A DNA stretch of 64,000 nt. Origin: Lachnospiraceae bacterium. Its GTDB lineage: Bacteria > Bacillota > Clostridia > Lachnospirales > Lachnospiraceae. The position numbers and the translations under genes were made by a program. Of this stretch, positions 10,301-19,747 are shown piece by piece. Positions within the stretch are counted from its first letter, which is position 1; each line of letters opens with the position of its first letter. The DNA lies in NCBI GenBank assembly GCA_024683645.1, contig JAIKYA010000075.1, forward strand, positions 1 through 64,000. Direction: 5' to 3'. The notes beneath the pieces are model-generated. The model saw nothing but the letters and a program-made list of their open reading frames with translations. It was not told the origin of the DNA and made no database searches.

Positions 10301-11029
10301 ATCATATGTTTCCTGTTTTCCGCTTACACTATAATTACTTGATACAAAAAAAGATATACGCCAACAGGGTTCATCAAAGTCACCCGGCTTGGAATAACTC
10401 AGGTATTCTACGCCATCTACGGATTTATACTTAATTTCTACATCTCTGAAGAATCCATAACCCTTTACTTTATCAAACCAGTACAGTTCATAGGGCATAT
10501 CCATCATCAGGCTGCGTACGACTTTTTTGTAATCAATAGTCAGGATATCATTCATGGCCGCTTTCGCTTCAGCCGTAACACTTCCGCTTTCATACAGACT
10601 GCTGACTCCCAGCATTTCAGCCGTGTATTCTATCCTCAGGCTGTCAGGCAGCGGTATATAAAAACGGGTATAAGATATTTTGCCGGCAACAACACGTTTG
10701 CATTTTTCTTTCAGGAAGTCATAACAGAGCTTATCATTACCCGCCAATAAGGCACCGCGTTCCACATATACGCCGCTTTCATCTTCCTGTATTTCTTCAT
10801 CGCTGTCATTTACTATAGCTTCGGCTTCCTTAAGCATATAGCCTTCAAAGAGATCTTCGTTACTGAACTCGTCTTCCGGAAAACTGTCCCATTCTTCTGC
10901 CGTATCAGCTTCAAATATCTCTTCTTCGCAATTATCCGTGTACGCAAAAACTGACGTGCATGGCGACGTCACAAACATCACCACACACATCAGCATTGAT
11001 AATAATCTTTTAAAGCGGTTATTTATCAT
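7370..11029 (-). CDS. Large secreted protein with transglutaminase-like core and InlB/Listeria-Bacteroides-type repeats
   Basis: Signal peptide; VVCEGFSKAFKFLCDL / GQHMWNNVLMEDGKSYLVDITNS triad-like motifs; GYAFEGWYA.., HYDFTGWYKN.., GYDFVGWFTAKEGG repeats; C-terminal repeated Ig-like modules. Confidence 0.82.
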   Translation of the reverse strand: MINNRFKRLLSMLMCVVMFVTSPCTSVFAYTDNCEEEIFEADTAEEWDSFPEDEFSNEDLFEGYMLKEAEAIVNDSDEEIQEDESGVYVERGALLAGNDKLCYDFLKEKCKRVVAGKISYTRFYIPLPDSLRIEYTAEMLGVSSLYESGSVTAEAKAAMNDILTIDYKKVVRSLMMDMPYELYWFDKVKGYGFFRDVEIKYKSVDGVEYLSYSKPGDFDEPCWRISFFVSSNYSVSGKQETYDFNTTLAVKAGESAARAAEDVVRVAESVSSDYAKLNAYKTLIQGYSQYNNAALTSGTPYGDPWQMIHVFDGDPSTKVVCEGFSKAFKFLCDLSSFAGDVNCYLVSGFLTSSSGQHMWNNVLMEDGKSYLVDITNSRADNARNFMGGAEYRTDKSLSIPKKSNGDPAYTTYSYYCEYNYYYDYLTMSLYDDDVLVYNTSAYDLSSARTTCNVTLSMNYAEGGKKLISVYQNEDAKAKLLAETPVRKGYAFEGWYALSENRVYLEDLSHVTVSDNSCVFCAKWRELDKYPVTAHSGKGTFADSSVSRTEQMYEGQPYYEAFEIPVLEHYDFTGWYKNESCSANQLIEEEELFDTGKGSDIYAGWKLKRYKLTLFPNGGEFADGSTKGKAITYNALSRLKDPSKYTPLRAGYDFVGWFTAKEGGEEYDIAQAITRDVTLYAQWKLKEVVPDSDNDPVTPDIEPSTPSGNEADKPEDKDSVSVNGFYASFYADCMYKDANGLWHAVYSGEKLTPEVRVYDNRKLLTEGVDYSLKYVNNLKAFEMSGRTAYAVIKGKGNMIGSYRLDFVIDRADLKYVTVGNLCVKEGYEAKADPTLVYKGRKLKKNNDYSCEAKEGSVSFRGIGNYCGEISGNLIVQSAGDYKTNTIKVKLDLPELVYDGKEKKLKNGSELIVSDKNGRNASYTVSYSSNINAGTVKMIICGTGEYHGVVKKSFRIKPCKVKGTDAFDISYKREVTYQRGGAKPEDISIKCKATGEVLKEGKDIKYSYSKYKKCGTAKIKLTFKGNYKGSSYPVLEYKINKQSLQNARVYAGDIAYIKPGKYKPKVVVTLGSSLVDVKEYRMVYPYKDKIEGPVAGLELSVSSKEKNYEKIEISASYNIVSKGIDVNKAKIVYNKGADKQDYEGRDEDVTLIPGKDFRIKVSKEIVIDDEAEIERNFNIIYTDNDRKGTAYMILVPKNDKYAGVIISKFTIRAAEIKSLVK

Positions 11030-12732
11030 TTTTTACCGTTTTTCATATCCTCGTCATCAAAGACGGCTTCCAGAGGCTGGCCGCCCGGAACCATGGGATA
11101 AACCTTGTCGTCTTCCTTTATCACACAGTCCAGAACTACCGGTCCTTTAGCTTTTAATGCTTTCTTAAGTATCGGCGCCAGTTCTTCTTTCTTGGTGATC
11201 CTGTATGCTTCGCAGCCAAGGCCCTCTGCTACCTTTACGTAATCAACCGAATCCTCCAGCACGGTCTGGGAATATCTCTGGCCGTAGAAGAGGTTCTGCC
11301 ACTGGCGTACCATACCGAGAACATGGTTGTTAATTATGATCTCTATGATGGGTACCTTATAGCGTGAAGCTGTTGCCAGCTCGTTCATGTTCATTCTAAA
11401 GCAGCCGTCACCCGCTATATTGATGACCGGCTTGTCGGGACGGCCGTACTTGGCTCCTATACAGGCACCGAGGCCGTAGCCCATGGTACCTAAGCCGCCG
11501 CTTGATAAGAAGGTACGGGGCTCAGTGTATTTATAGAACTGGGCTGCCCATATCTGATGCTGTCCCACATCGGTGGTGATGATAGCCTTCCCCTTAGTTA
11601 CTTCGTAAAGAGTTTCGATAATATAGGGGCAGGTCAGCCTTGAATGAGGATATTTTAAAGGCATCTCCTCTTTCATTTCCTTTATCTTGTCCAGCCATTC
11701 CTTGTGATGCTGTACAGGCAGCATCTTGTTGAGCTTGCCGAGCACTTCCTTTAGATCACCTACGACAGATGCCGTGGTCTTGATATTCTTATTGATCTCG
11801 GCTGCATCTATATCGATATGCAGTATCTTAGCCCTGGGAGCAAAAGTTTTGGGATTGCTTACCACACGGTCGGAAAATCTCGCTCCGAGAGCGATAAGCA
11901 GGTCGCACTTGCTGACACCTATATTGGTGGTCTTGGTACCGTGCATACCTATCATGCCCGTGTAGTTATCCGCAGTACCGTCATAAGCACCTTTACCCAT
12001 CAGGGAATCACATACGGGAGCATCTATCTTCTTGGCAAATTCTGCCACTTCTTTGGTAGCACCGCTCATGATGGCGCCGCCACCCACATAGATGAAAGGA
12101 CGTCTGCTCTCGAGTATCAGCTCTTTAGCGGTCTCAAGGTCATCCTGGGTATACTTTGTCTCCTGAGGCAGCATATAAGGCTTAGCCGGTGTATACATGC
12201 ATTTTGCCGCGGTCACATCCTTGGTGATGTCCACGAGCACGGGACCGGGACGTCCGCTCTTTGCTATCGCAAAGGCCTTCCTTATGGTATCTGCCAGTGT
12301 AGTCACGTCTTTAACCATGAAGCCGTGCTTGGTGATAGGCATCGTCACACCGGCGATATCCACTTCCTGGAAAGTATCCTTACCGAGCCAGGGCAGCACA
12401 ACGTTTGCCGTAATGGCTACTATAGGCACCGAATCCATATATGCCGTAGCTATACCGGTCACGAGATTGGTAGCGCCCGGGCCTGAAGTAGCCAGACATA
12501 CGCCGACTTTTCCCGTTGCTCTCGCATAACCGTCAGCAGCATGAGCCGCCCCCTGCTCATGACTCGTCAGCACATGATTGATCTCATTCTGATGCTTATA
12601 CAGTTCGTCATAGATGTTCAGTATGGTTCCTCCGGGATAACCGAATACCGTATCTACTCCCTGTTCCTTCAGACATTCGATCACTATCTGTGATCCGGTC
12701 ATTTCAATTGCTTCTGTCTTTTTTGCTGCCAT
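11026..12732 (-). CDS. ilvB: Acetolactate synthase large subunit
   Basis: TPP enzyme motifs: FGYPGGTILNIYDEL, GPGATNLVTGIATAYMDS, GDGCFRMNMNELATASRY. Confidence 0.95.
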   Translation of the reverse strand: MAAKKTEAIEMTGSQIVIECLKEQGVDTVFGYPGGTILNIYDELYKHQNEINHVLTSHEQGAAHAADGYARATGKVGVCLATSGPGATNLVTGIATAYMDSVPIVAITANVVLPWLGKDTFQEVDIAGVTMPITKHGFMVKDVTTLADTIRKAFAIAKSGRPGPVLVDITKDVTAAKCMYTPAKPYMLPQETKYTQDDLETAKELILESRRPFIYVGGGAIMSGATKEVAEFAKKIDAPVCDSLMGKGAYDGTADNYTGMIGMHGTKTTNIGVSKCDLLIALGARFSDRVVSNPKTFAPRAKILHIDIDAAEINKNIKTTASVVGDLKEVLGKLNKMLPVQHHKEWLDKIKEMKEEMPLKYPHSRLTCPYIIETLYEVTKGKAIITTDVGQHQIWAAQFYKYTEPRTFLSSGGLGTMGYGLGACIGAKYGRPDKPVINIAGDGCFRMNMNELATASRYKVPIIEIIINNHVLGMVRQWQNLFYGQRYSQTVLEDSVDYVKVAEGLGCEAYRITKKEELAPILKKALKAKGPVVLDCVIKEDDKVYPMVPGGQPLEAVFDDEDMKNGKK

Positions 12733-12735
12733 TTC

Positions 12736-14406
12736 TTATTCCTCCCCAGGCACTTTCAGTATTGCGCCTCTGTTTCCGCTGGTCACCAGTTCCCTGTATC
12801 TTGCAAGATAGCCGGTAAGTTTCTGCTCCTTCGGCCTCCACTCTGCTTTTCTCTTTGCCAGTTCTTCGTCGGATACTTTCATATCCAGCTTGTTGTTGGG
12901 GATATCGATGGAGATGATATCTCCTTCCTTAACAAGGGCAATAGGTCCGCCCACTGCTGCTTCGGGAGAAACATGTCCTATGGAAGCTCCGCGGCTTGCG
13001 CCGGAAAAACGTCCGTCAGTGATCAGAGCCACGCTGCTACCAAGTCCCATACCTGCTATAGCTGAGGTAGGATTCAGCATCTCTCTCATGCCGGGACCTC
13101 CCTTAGGTCCTTCATATCTGATTACTACAACGTCGCCGGCAACGATCTTGCCGCTCTTGATGGCATCGATCGCATCTTCTTCACAGTCAAATACCCTTGC
13201 AGGTCCCTCATGTACCATCATCTCGGGAACTACTGCGGAGCGCTTAACTACGCCGCTGTCCGGAGCCAGGTTACCCTTAAGCACTGCGATACCGCCTGTA
13301 GGGCTGTAAGGATTATCTATAGGTCTGATGACCTCGGGATCAAGGTTAACGCAGCCTTTGATATTCTCGGCAACAGTCTTGCCGCTTACTGTCATAAGGT
13401 CAGTGTAGAGCAGGTCCTTCTTGCACAGCTCGTTCATTACCGCATATACGCCGCCTGCTTCGTTCAGGTCTTCCATATAAGTAGGGCCTGCCGGAGCTAA
13501 GTGGCACAAGTTAGGTGTCTTTGCAGACAGTTCGTTTGCTATATCAAGGTTCAGGTCAACACCTGCTTCGTTAGCGATAGCGGGCAGATGCAGCATGGAG
13601 TTGGTTGAGCAGCCAAGAGCCATATCCACGGTAAGAGCATTCATGAATGCCTTCTCTGTCATGATATCCTTGGGTCTTATGTTCTTTTCCACCAGTTCCA
13701 TTATCTTCATGCCGGCATGCTTAGCCAGTCTGATCCTGTCAGAATATACCGCCGGGATGGTTCCGTTGCCCTTAAGTCCCATGCCCAGAGCCTCGGTCAG
13801 GCAGTTCATGGAGTTTGCGGTATACATACCGGAGCAGGATCCGCAGGTAGGACATACCTTTTCTTCGAATTCTTCCAGATCAGCCTCTGTGATCTTGCCT
13901 GCAGCCAGCTCACCTACCGCCTCAAACATTGAAGAAAGACTGCGCTTGCGGCCTTTTACATGACCTGCCAGCATAGGGCCGCCGGATACAAAGATCGTAG
14001 GTATGTTCACACGTGCTGCAGCCATCAGAAGACCGGGCACGTTCTTGTCGCAGTTGGGTATCATCACCAGTCCGTCAAAGCCGTGAGCCATAGCCATACA
14101 CTCGGTCGAATCGGCAATAAGATCACGGGTCACCAGTGAATACTTCATTCCGATATGTCCCATTGCGATACCGTCGCAGACAGCGATAGCCGGGAATACC
14201 ACCGGAGTACCACCTGCCATAGCCACGCCGAGCTTTACTGCTTCGGTGATCTTATCCAGGTTCATATGGCCGGGTACTATCTCATTATAGGAAGAAACGA
14301 TACCGATCATCGGCCTTTCTCTCTCTTCCTTTGTAAAACCAAGTGCATTGAACAGACTCCTGTGAGGCGCCTGCGCCGTTCCCTTCTTCACACTGTCGCT
14401 TCTCAT
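12736..14406 (-). CDS. ilvD: Dihydroxy-acid dehydratase
   Basis: [62 protein letters not shown]. Confidence 0.96.
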   Translation of the reverse strand: MRSDSVKKGTAQAPHRSLFNALGFTKEERERPMIGIVSSYNEIVPGHMNLDKITEAVKLGVAMAGGTPVVFPAIAVCDGIAMGHIGMKYSLVTRDLIADSTECMAMAHGFDGLVMIPNCDKNVPGLLMAAARVNIPTIFVSGGPMLAGHVKGRKRSLSSMFEAVGELAAGKITEADLEEFEEKVCPTCGSCSGMYTANSMNCLTEALGMGLKGNGTIPAVYSDRIRLAKHAGMKIMELVEKNIRPKDIMTEKAFMNALTVDMALGCSTNSMLHLPAIANEAGVDLNLDIANELSAKTPNLCHLAPAGPTYMEDLNEAGGVYAVMNELCKKDLLYTDLMTVSGKTVAENIKGCVNLDPEVIRPIDNPYSPTGGIAVLKGNLAPDSGVVKRSAVVPEMMVHEGPARVFDCEEDAIDAIKSGKIVAGDVVVIRYEGPKGGPGMREMLNPTSAIAGMGLGSSVALITDGRFSGASRGASIGHVSPEAAVGGPIALVKEGDIISIDIPNNKLDMKVSDEELAKRKAEWRPKEQKLTGYLARYRELVTSGNRGAILKVPGEE

Positions 14407-14519
14407 CTTAACCGTCTCCTTTTCTTTATATCTCGTTTGATCTCATGTATGACCGCCAAACTGAGTAATACCAGTTTCAGCAGGTCCCATTTGTTTTCTT
14501 TAAGGAAATCTTTCATCAT
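14403..14519 (-). CDS. Putative 38-aa basic small protein with hydrophobic stretch
   Basis: [38 protein letters not shown]; start overlaps leuB stop, stop overlaps ilvD start. Not in supplied ORF list. Confidence 0.55.
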   Translation of the reverse strand: MMKDFLKENKWDLLKLVLLSLAVIHEIKRDIKKRRRLR

Positions 14520-15601
14520 TTGATACGTTCTGTTATCAGCTCTCCCATCCTGGTACAGCCGACCTTCTCGCAGCCCTCGCTGAAGATATCGCCGGTCCTG
14601 TATCCGTCTTTCAGCACGGTATCAACAGCCTTCTCGATGGCATCCGCTTCCTTATCAAGGTCAAAGGAGTACCTGAGCATCATTGCTGCCGAAAGTATGG
14701 TAGCTATGGGATTTGCAATATCCATGCCTGCTATATCGGGTGCTGAACCGTGGCTGGGCTCATAGAGACCGAATTTGGTATCATTGAGTGATGCGCTTGA
14801 AAGCATACCGATGGAACCGGTAACCATGCTGGCTTCATCCGAAAGTATGTCACCGAACATGTTCTCGGTAAGTATCACATCAAACTGGGAAGGATCTCTC
14901 ACAAGCTGCATTGCACAGTTATCAACCAGCATATGCTCAAGTTCCACTTCGGGATAATCCTTAGCCACTTCATTAACAACAGCTCTCCACAAACGTGATG
15001 AATCCAGCACATTGGCCTTATCGACGCTGGTCACCTTCTTGCGGCGCTTCATTGCTATCTCAAAGCCCTTGATGGCGATACGTCTGATCTCCGCCTCGGT
15101 ATAGGTCAGAGTATCAATGGCTTTCTTCATGCCGTTCTCTTCCACGGTCTTTCTCTCGCCGAAATAAAGGCCGCCGGTCAGCTCGCGCATGATCAGCATA
15201 TCAAAACCTTTTGCGGATATCTCTTCCTTCAGGGGACATGCGCCTCTGAGCTCGGGATAAAGAACAGCAGGTCTTAAGTTTGCAAACAGGTTCAGGGCCT
15301 TCCTTATCTTAAGAAGTCCTGCTTCAGGCCTCTTCTCGGGAGGCAGTTTATACCAGGGCGATGTGGATGTATTACCGCCGATGGAACCCATCAGCACCGC
15401 ATCTGCAGCCTTAGCTGTAGCGATCGCCTCATCCGTCAGGGGCTCACCGCAGGCATCTATGGAAGCTCCGCCCATAAGTATGTCGGTATACTTCATCTCA
15501 TGTCCGTATACTTCCGCCACCTTATCAAGTACCTTCTTGGCCTGAGCTACTATCTCAGGGCCTATCCCGTCTCCGGGTATGCATGTGATATTCAGTGTCA
15601 T
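14516..15601 (-). CDS. leuB: 3-isopropylmalate dehydrogenase
   Basis: [53 protein letters not shown]. Confidence 0.95.
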   Translation of the reverse strand: MTLNITCIPGDGIGPEIVAQAKKVLDKVAEVYGHEMKYTDILMGGASIDACGEPLTDEAIATAKAADAVLMGSIGGNTSTSPWYKLPPEKRPEAGLLKIRKALNLFANLRPAVLYPELRGACPLKEEISAKGFDMLIMRELTGGLYFGERKTVEENGMKKAIDTLTYTEAEIRRIAIKGFEIAMKRRKKVTSVDKANVLDSSRLWRAVVNEVAKDYPEVELEHMLVDNCAMQLVRDPSQFDVILTENMFGDILSDEASMVTGSIGMLSSASLNDTKFGLYEPSHGSAPDIAGMDIANPIATILSAAMMLRYSFDLDKEADAIEKAVDTVLKDGYRTGDIFSEGCEKVGCTRMGELITERIK

Positions 15602-15602
15602 C

Positions 15603-15932
15603 TTATTTGTCCGCCTTTTCTACCTGTGCTATGGCGCTCTTCCTCATGGGAATGCGGCAGTTCTTATTGCTTCCGAACTCGACGATAACATCTTCTTCGG
15701 TTATATCTATAAGCACACCGTAGAAGCCGCTTGTGGTCACTACCACATCACCGACTTCCATATCAGCCAGCATGGCTTCAACTCTCTTCTGTTCCTTCTT
15801 CTGGGGTTTGATCATCAGAAAATAGAAAATCGCAAGCATAAGGACTATGGAAATGATATAGGAAAATCCGAGTCCGCCTGTCATGCCGGCATTTGTGCTT
15901 GCATCTCCGGTAAGTAAAATAAATAAATCCAT
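15603..15932 (-). CDS. yajC: Preprotein translocase subunit YajC
   Basis: Single TM then [37 protein letters not shown]. Confidence 0.92.
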   Translation of the reverse strand: MDLFILLTGDASTNAGMTGGLGFSYIISIVLMLAIFYFLMIKPQKKEQKRVEAMLADMEVGDVVVTTSGFYGVLIDITEEDVIVEFGSNKNCRIPMRKSAIAQVEKADK

Positions 15933-16003
15933 TTTGTTTCTTCCCTTCTTTTAATTTATTACGGAGCCGGAACGGTATGCCGCCCTGATTCCGTCAAACT
16001 GCT

Positions 16004-16032
16004 ATTTTATCAGAAATCCCGCAAGCATGCAA
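16004..16032 (-). promoter_or_regulatory. Promoter candidate for yajC-leuB-ilvD-ilvB
   Basis: Minus strand TTGCAT-17 nt-TAAAAT. Confidence 0.6.
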
Positions 16033-16037
16033 GGATA

Positions 16038-17168
16038 TCATTCACCGGCAAGGTCCTTAAGTTTTTGGTTTTTAAACTCCTTATAACGCCCTTCATCTAT
16101 GGCATCCCTTATCTCTTCCATCAGATGGTTGTAGAAATAAAGGTTATGAAGCACCCCGAGCCGCATTCCCAGCATCTCTTTAGCTTTCAGCAGATGCCTT
16201 ATATATGCCCTGGAATATCTTCTGCAGGCAGGACAGCCGCAGCCCTCCTCTATGGGGCGGTCATCCTTCTCATATTTGGAATTCATCAGGTTCAGCTTGC
16301 CGTGATTCGTATACATATGGGCATGTCTGCCGTTTCTGGTGGGATAAACGCAGTCAAAGAAGTCCACACCGCGGTCCACGGCCTCGAGTATATTGGCCGG
16401 AGTACCAACACCCATCAGATATACAGGCTTATTCTCAGGCAGGTAGGGCACCGTTTCGTCCAGTATGTAATACATCTGCTCATGACTCTCACCTACTGCC
16501 AGTCCGCCTATGGCATAACCCGGCAGATCAAACTCGGAGATCCGCTTTGCATGCTCTATCCTTATATCAGCATAAATAGCGCCCTGGTTGATACCGAAAA
16601 GCAGCTGTTCTTTATTCACCGTATCGGGTCTGCCGTTAAGCTCCGCCATTTCCTTAATGCAGCGTTCCAGCCATCTGGTGGTACGCTCCACACTTGGTCT
16701 TACATATTCCCTCTCAGCCAGAGCCGGCGGGCACTCATCAAAAGCCATTGCAATGGTGGAACCGAGATTTGACTGTATCTGCATGCTCTCCTCGGGCCCC
16801 ATGAATATCTTCCTGCCGTCGATATGGGAATTGAAGGTCACACCCTCTTCCTTTATCTTCCTTAATCCTGCAAGTGAGAATACCTGAAAGCCGCCCGAAT
16901 CTGTAAGTATAGGCCTGTTCCAGCTCATGAACTTATGGAGACCGCCCATTTCTTTGATCAGCTCATCACCTGTCCTAACATGCAGATGATAGGTATTGGA
17001 AAGCTCCACCTGGGTACCTATCTCTTCAAGATCCGCAGTGGATACAGCGCCCTTTATGGCTCCTACCGTACCTACATTCATAAAGACCGGAGTCTGGATC
17101 GTGCCATGCACCGTCTCCATCTCCGCCCTTTTCGCTCTACCGTCTCTTTTTAATACCGTATACTTCAT
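16038..17168 (-). CDS. tgt: Queuine/preQ1 tRNA-guanine transglycosylase
   Basis: MNVGTVGAIKGAVSTADLEEIG, TDSGGFQVFSLAGLRKI, GVDFFDCVYPTRNGRHAHMYT, CGCPAC zinc site. Confidence 0.96.
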   Translation of the reverse strand: MKYTVLKRDGRAKRAEMETVHGTIQTPVFMNVGTVGAIKGAVSTADLEEIGTQVELSNTYHLHVRTGDELIKEMGGLHKFMSWNRPILTDSGGFQVFSLAGLRKIKEEGVTFNSHIDGRKIFMGPEESMQIQSNLGSTIAMAFDECPPALAEREYVRPSVERTTRWLERCIKEMAELNGRPDTVNKEQLLFGINQGAIYADIRIEHAKRISEFDLPGYAIGGLAVGESHEQMYYILDETVPYLPENKPVYLMGVGTPANILEAVDRGVDFFDCVYPTRNGRHAHMYTNHGKLNLMNSKYEKDDRPIEEGCGCPACRRYSRAYIRHLLKAKEMLGMRLGVLHNLYFYNHLMEEIRDAIDEGRYKEFKNQKLKDLAGE

Positions 17169-17186
17169 ACTATCCTTTCTCTAAGC

Positions 17187-18368
17187 CTATACCCTTGTAA
17201 TATACACCATAGTAATATCATCCGCCTGATCCGCTTCCCCCGCAAATTCATCTATTGCCTTATACAGCTTGTCCACCAAAGCTTCCGGCTCCGCAACAAG
17301 ACCCAGATTATCATTCAGAGCCTTCTCAAGTCTTTCATTCCCGAACATTTCCCACTTGCTGTTAGTCGCCTCGTTGACTCCGTCGGTATAGATATACATA
17401 CTGTCTCCCGGCTCCAGCGTCAGTTCCTGCACCCTGTACTTTATGCCCTCATATATGCCGAAAGCAATATTGGTCTTCACCTTCGGCGACGAGAACTCTC
17501 CTCCCGCTTTGCTTATAAAAGGACTTCCGTGAGCAGCATTGATAAACTTAAGTTCATTTGTCTTCAGATCCAGCACGCAGAGGAAGACGGTAACAAACAT
17601 CTCTTCTTCATTTTTATAACAGAGCTGGTCATTTGTCCTTATGGCGACCTCATCAAGGGGCAGCCCCAGGGTAGCATAATTCCTGATATGTATCTTAGCC
17701 ATGCTCATAAACATTGCAGCCGGAATGCCCTTACCGGAAACATCGGCGATAAGAAAACACAGATGATCGTCATCGATCATAAATACATCATAGAAGTCCC
17801 CGCCCATTTCTTTTGCGGGTCTTGTACAGGCATACATATTTATATTCTCAAGTGCATTGAAGGCCGAAAAATCATGTTCAAGTATGCCGTCCTGTATCCT
17901 TGCCGCCACGGACAGCTCTGCCCGCACCCTCTCCTGTTCTTTTACCAGATGGGTCGTTCTGTGATAAAGCATGGTCATAAAGGAACCGTAGATCTTCCTG
18001 TTCACGCTTCCCAGCTCTTCAAACAGTTCCTTTGATATATTTGCACAGACCACATCCGTAAGAGCCCTTACAGTCGCTCCCCTGGGCTGGTCGTTCATCA
18101 GTCCCAGTTCGCCTACTATATCACCCTTGGACAAAGTAGTATTGATCCTGCTACCGTCTTTAGACAATACATCACAGGTACCGGACAGTATGATATACAT
18201 TCCGTCCTCGCAGTCGGCTCCGTAGGTCACCACATCCTGCCCCTCGGGAATGCTTACTTCCTTCATTGAAGAAAGCAGGAGTCTCACACCTTCCGGTATT
18301 TCCTTGCCTTCCTCTATCTCAAAGAATTTCCGTATTGACGGCAGTTCATATAAACGTTCAATATCCAT
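17187..18368 (-). CDS. Cyclic nucleotide-binding domain plus SpoIIE/PP2C-type phosphatase
   Basis: cNMP-like GDIVGELGLMNDQPRGATVRAL; phosphatase motifs GGDFYDVFMIDDDHLCFLIADVSGKGIPAAMFM, TDGVNEA, DDITMVYI. Confidence 0.88.
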   Translation of the reverse strand: MDIERLYELPSIRKFFEIEEGKEIPEGVRLLLSSMKEVSIPEGQDVVTYGADCEDGMYIILSGTCDVLSKDGSRINTTLSKGDIVGELGLMNDQPRGATVRALTDVVCANISKELFEELGSVNRKIYGSFMTMLYHRTTHLVKEQERVRAELSVAARIQDGILEHDFSAFNALENINMYACTRPAKEMGGDFYDVFMIDDDHLCFLIADVSGKGIPAAMFMSMAKIHIRNYATLGLPLDEVAIRTNDQLCYKNEEEMFVTVFLCVLDLKTNELKFINAAHGSPFISKAGGEFSSPKVKTNIAFGIYEGIKYRVQELTLEPGDSMYIYTDGVNEATNSKWEMFGNERLEKALNDNLGLVAEPEALVDKLYKAIDEFAGEADQADDITMVYITRV

Positions 18369-18464
18369 GATCCATCAGCTCCTCAGACAGTTATTTGATC
18401 CTTTACATTTTACCTTATACGGAATAAATAGACAATATAAATTACGCTCTGCTTTAAGTAAAAA

Positions 18465-18488
18465 CGCCCCCGGTTTTACCCGGGAGCG
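18465..18488 (-). terminator. Rho-independent terminator
   Basis: CGCTCCCGG-gtaaaa-CCGGGGGCG followed by TTTTT on minus strand. Confidence 0.8.
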
Positions 18489-18502
18489 CTTTCAGGATTT
18501 TG

Positions 18503-19477
18503 TCAGTTTTTGACATTTACGGTTATTGTTATGGTCTTTCCGTTGAGCTTCGTTGTCAGCTTTGCTTTGCCCTTTCCGTTGGCAATAACGTTTCCTTCCT
18601 TGTCCACGTAGGCCACAACGCCCTTGCTGCTCTTGAAGACAACCGGCCGTGATACGTTGTTAAACTCAATCTTTGCCTTATCACCGGCCTTGTCAAGCGT
18701 AAGCTTGTACTTGTTCTGTCCCTTTGCAGCCTCGATCTTTCCGGTCTTTATCGCAATATCTTCAACAAACACATGGAAAGTAAATACCTTGTTGGCGATC
18801 GTACCTGTAACAGTAGTCTTACCCGCTGTGGACTCGGCTATAATCTTGCCCTTTTCAACTTTGGCAATAGTGTTATCGCTAACTGACCAGGTCATCTTGT
18901 TAACTTTATAGCCCTTGAGACTGATCTTCTTTTTCCCCCTAAGATTGAGATGGATCGTTCTTTCAGCAACCGCTGTCGTTTCCTTGATATTAACGGTACA
19001 ACTGTATGACTTACCGTTAACATATGCTTTTATTACAGCCTTACCCTTGGCAACTGCAGTAACGGCGCCATTCTGTGAAACGGTGGCAACATCGGGATCC
19101 GAGGTAGCCCACTGTACAGCCAGAGGAGCATCCAGCTTGAATCCGAGTGACTGATCCTTATCTCCTGCGTTAAATGTTACCTTTTTCTTTGCGAAGGAAG
19201 GCAATACTACGTATACCTTGATCTTTCTGTCCGAACCCTCAAGCGATATCTCTACCGGCCCGCTCTTGGTTTCCTTCTTAGCGCTAAGCACATTCTTCTT
19301 AATGGTGACATACTTTTTGTTTGCAGTCTTCCAAGTCCCTTCGGGAAGAGGGAATGACTGGCCTTTTACAAGATAGAGCTCTTTTGTATCATCGGTGATC
19401 TCGGGTATGGGGTTCATAGCTGAAGCAGCCCACTTAGCATAAAGATTGATATCCGCAGTTACCTTTGATGCTTTCAA
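18503..19477 (-). pseudogene. 5'-truncated surface-protein gene: InlB repeat remnant plus BIG2 Ig-like domains
   Basis: ORF opens at TTG with an in-frame TGA just upstream; no signal peptide; begins KASKVTADINLYAKWA (end of an InlB B-repeat) then BIG2-like repeats. Confidence 0.65.
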
Positions 19478-19688
19478 TCAATCAGGGGGACGGTTCTGTG
19501 ATCGGCAGAATAAGCAGGCAATGTAAGAGATTCAGAGCTTGCACCATTAGTGGAGCACTTGATGAGAACGAGCAGCAAGTCCGGGCTTCTTAACATTGAC
19601 TGCGTATTATTTCGAAACCGACCGGAGAACCGTCCCCCTGGTTGAAGGTTAACAATCACGGAACCGTCCCCCTGATTGACCTGATTGA
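19474..19688. mobile_element. Small inverted-repeat (MITE/REP-like) element with GGGGGACGGTTC ends
   Basis: tcaatcagggggacggttctgtgat (19478-19502) inverted at 19655-19679 with 24/25 match; third copy of core at 19627-19645. Confidence 0.7.
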
Positions 19689-19713
19689 TGCAATACTTAA
19701 ATTATGATAAAAT
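19685..19713 (+). promoter_or_regulatory. aroC promoter candidate
   Basis: TTGATG-17 nt-TAAAAT. Confidence 0.5.
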
Positions 19714-19747
19714 GAATCCGTTAGTCGATAAATTGGAGGTAACGATC

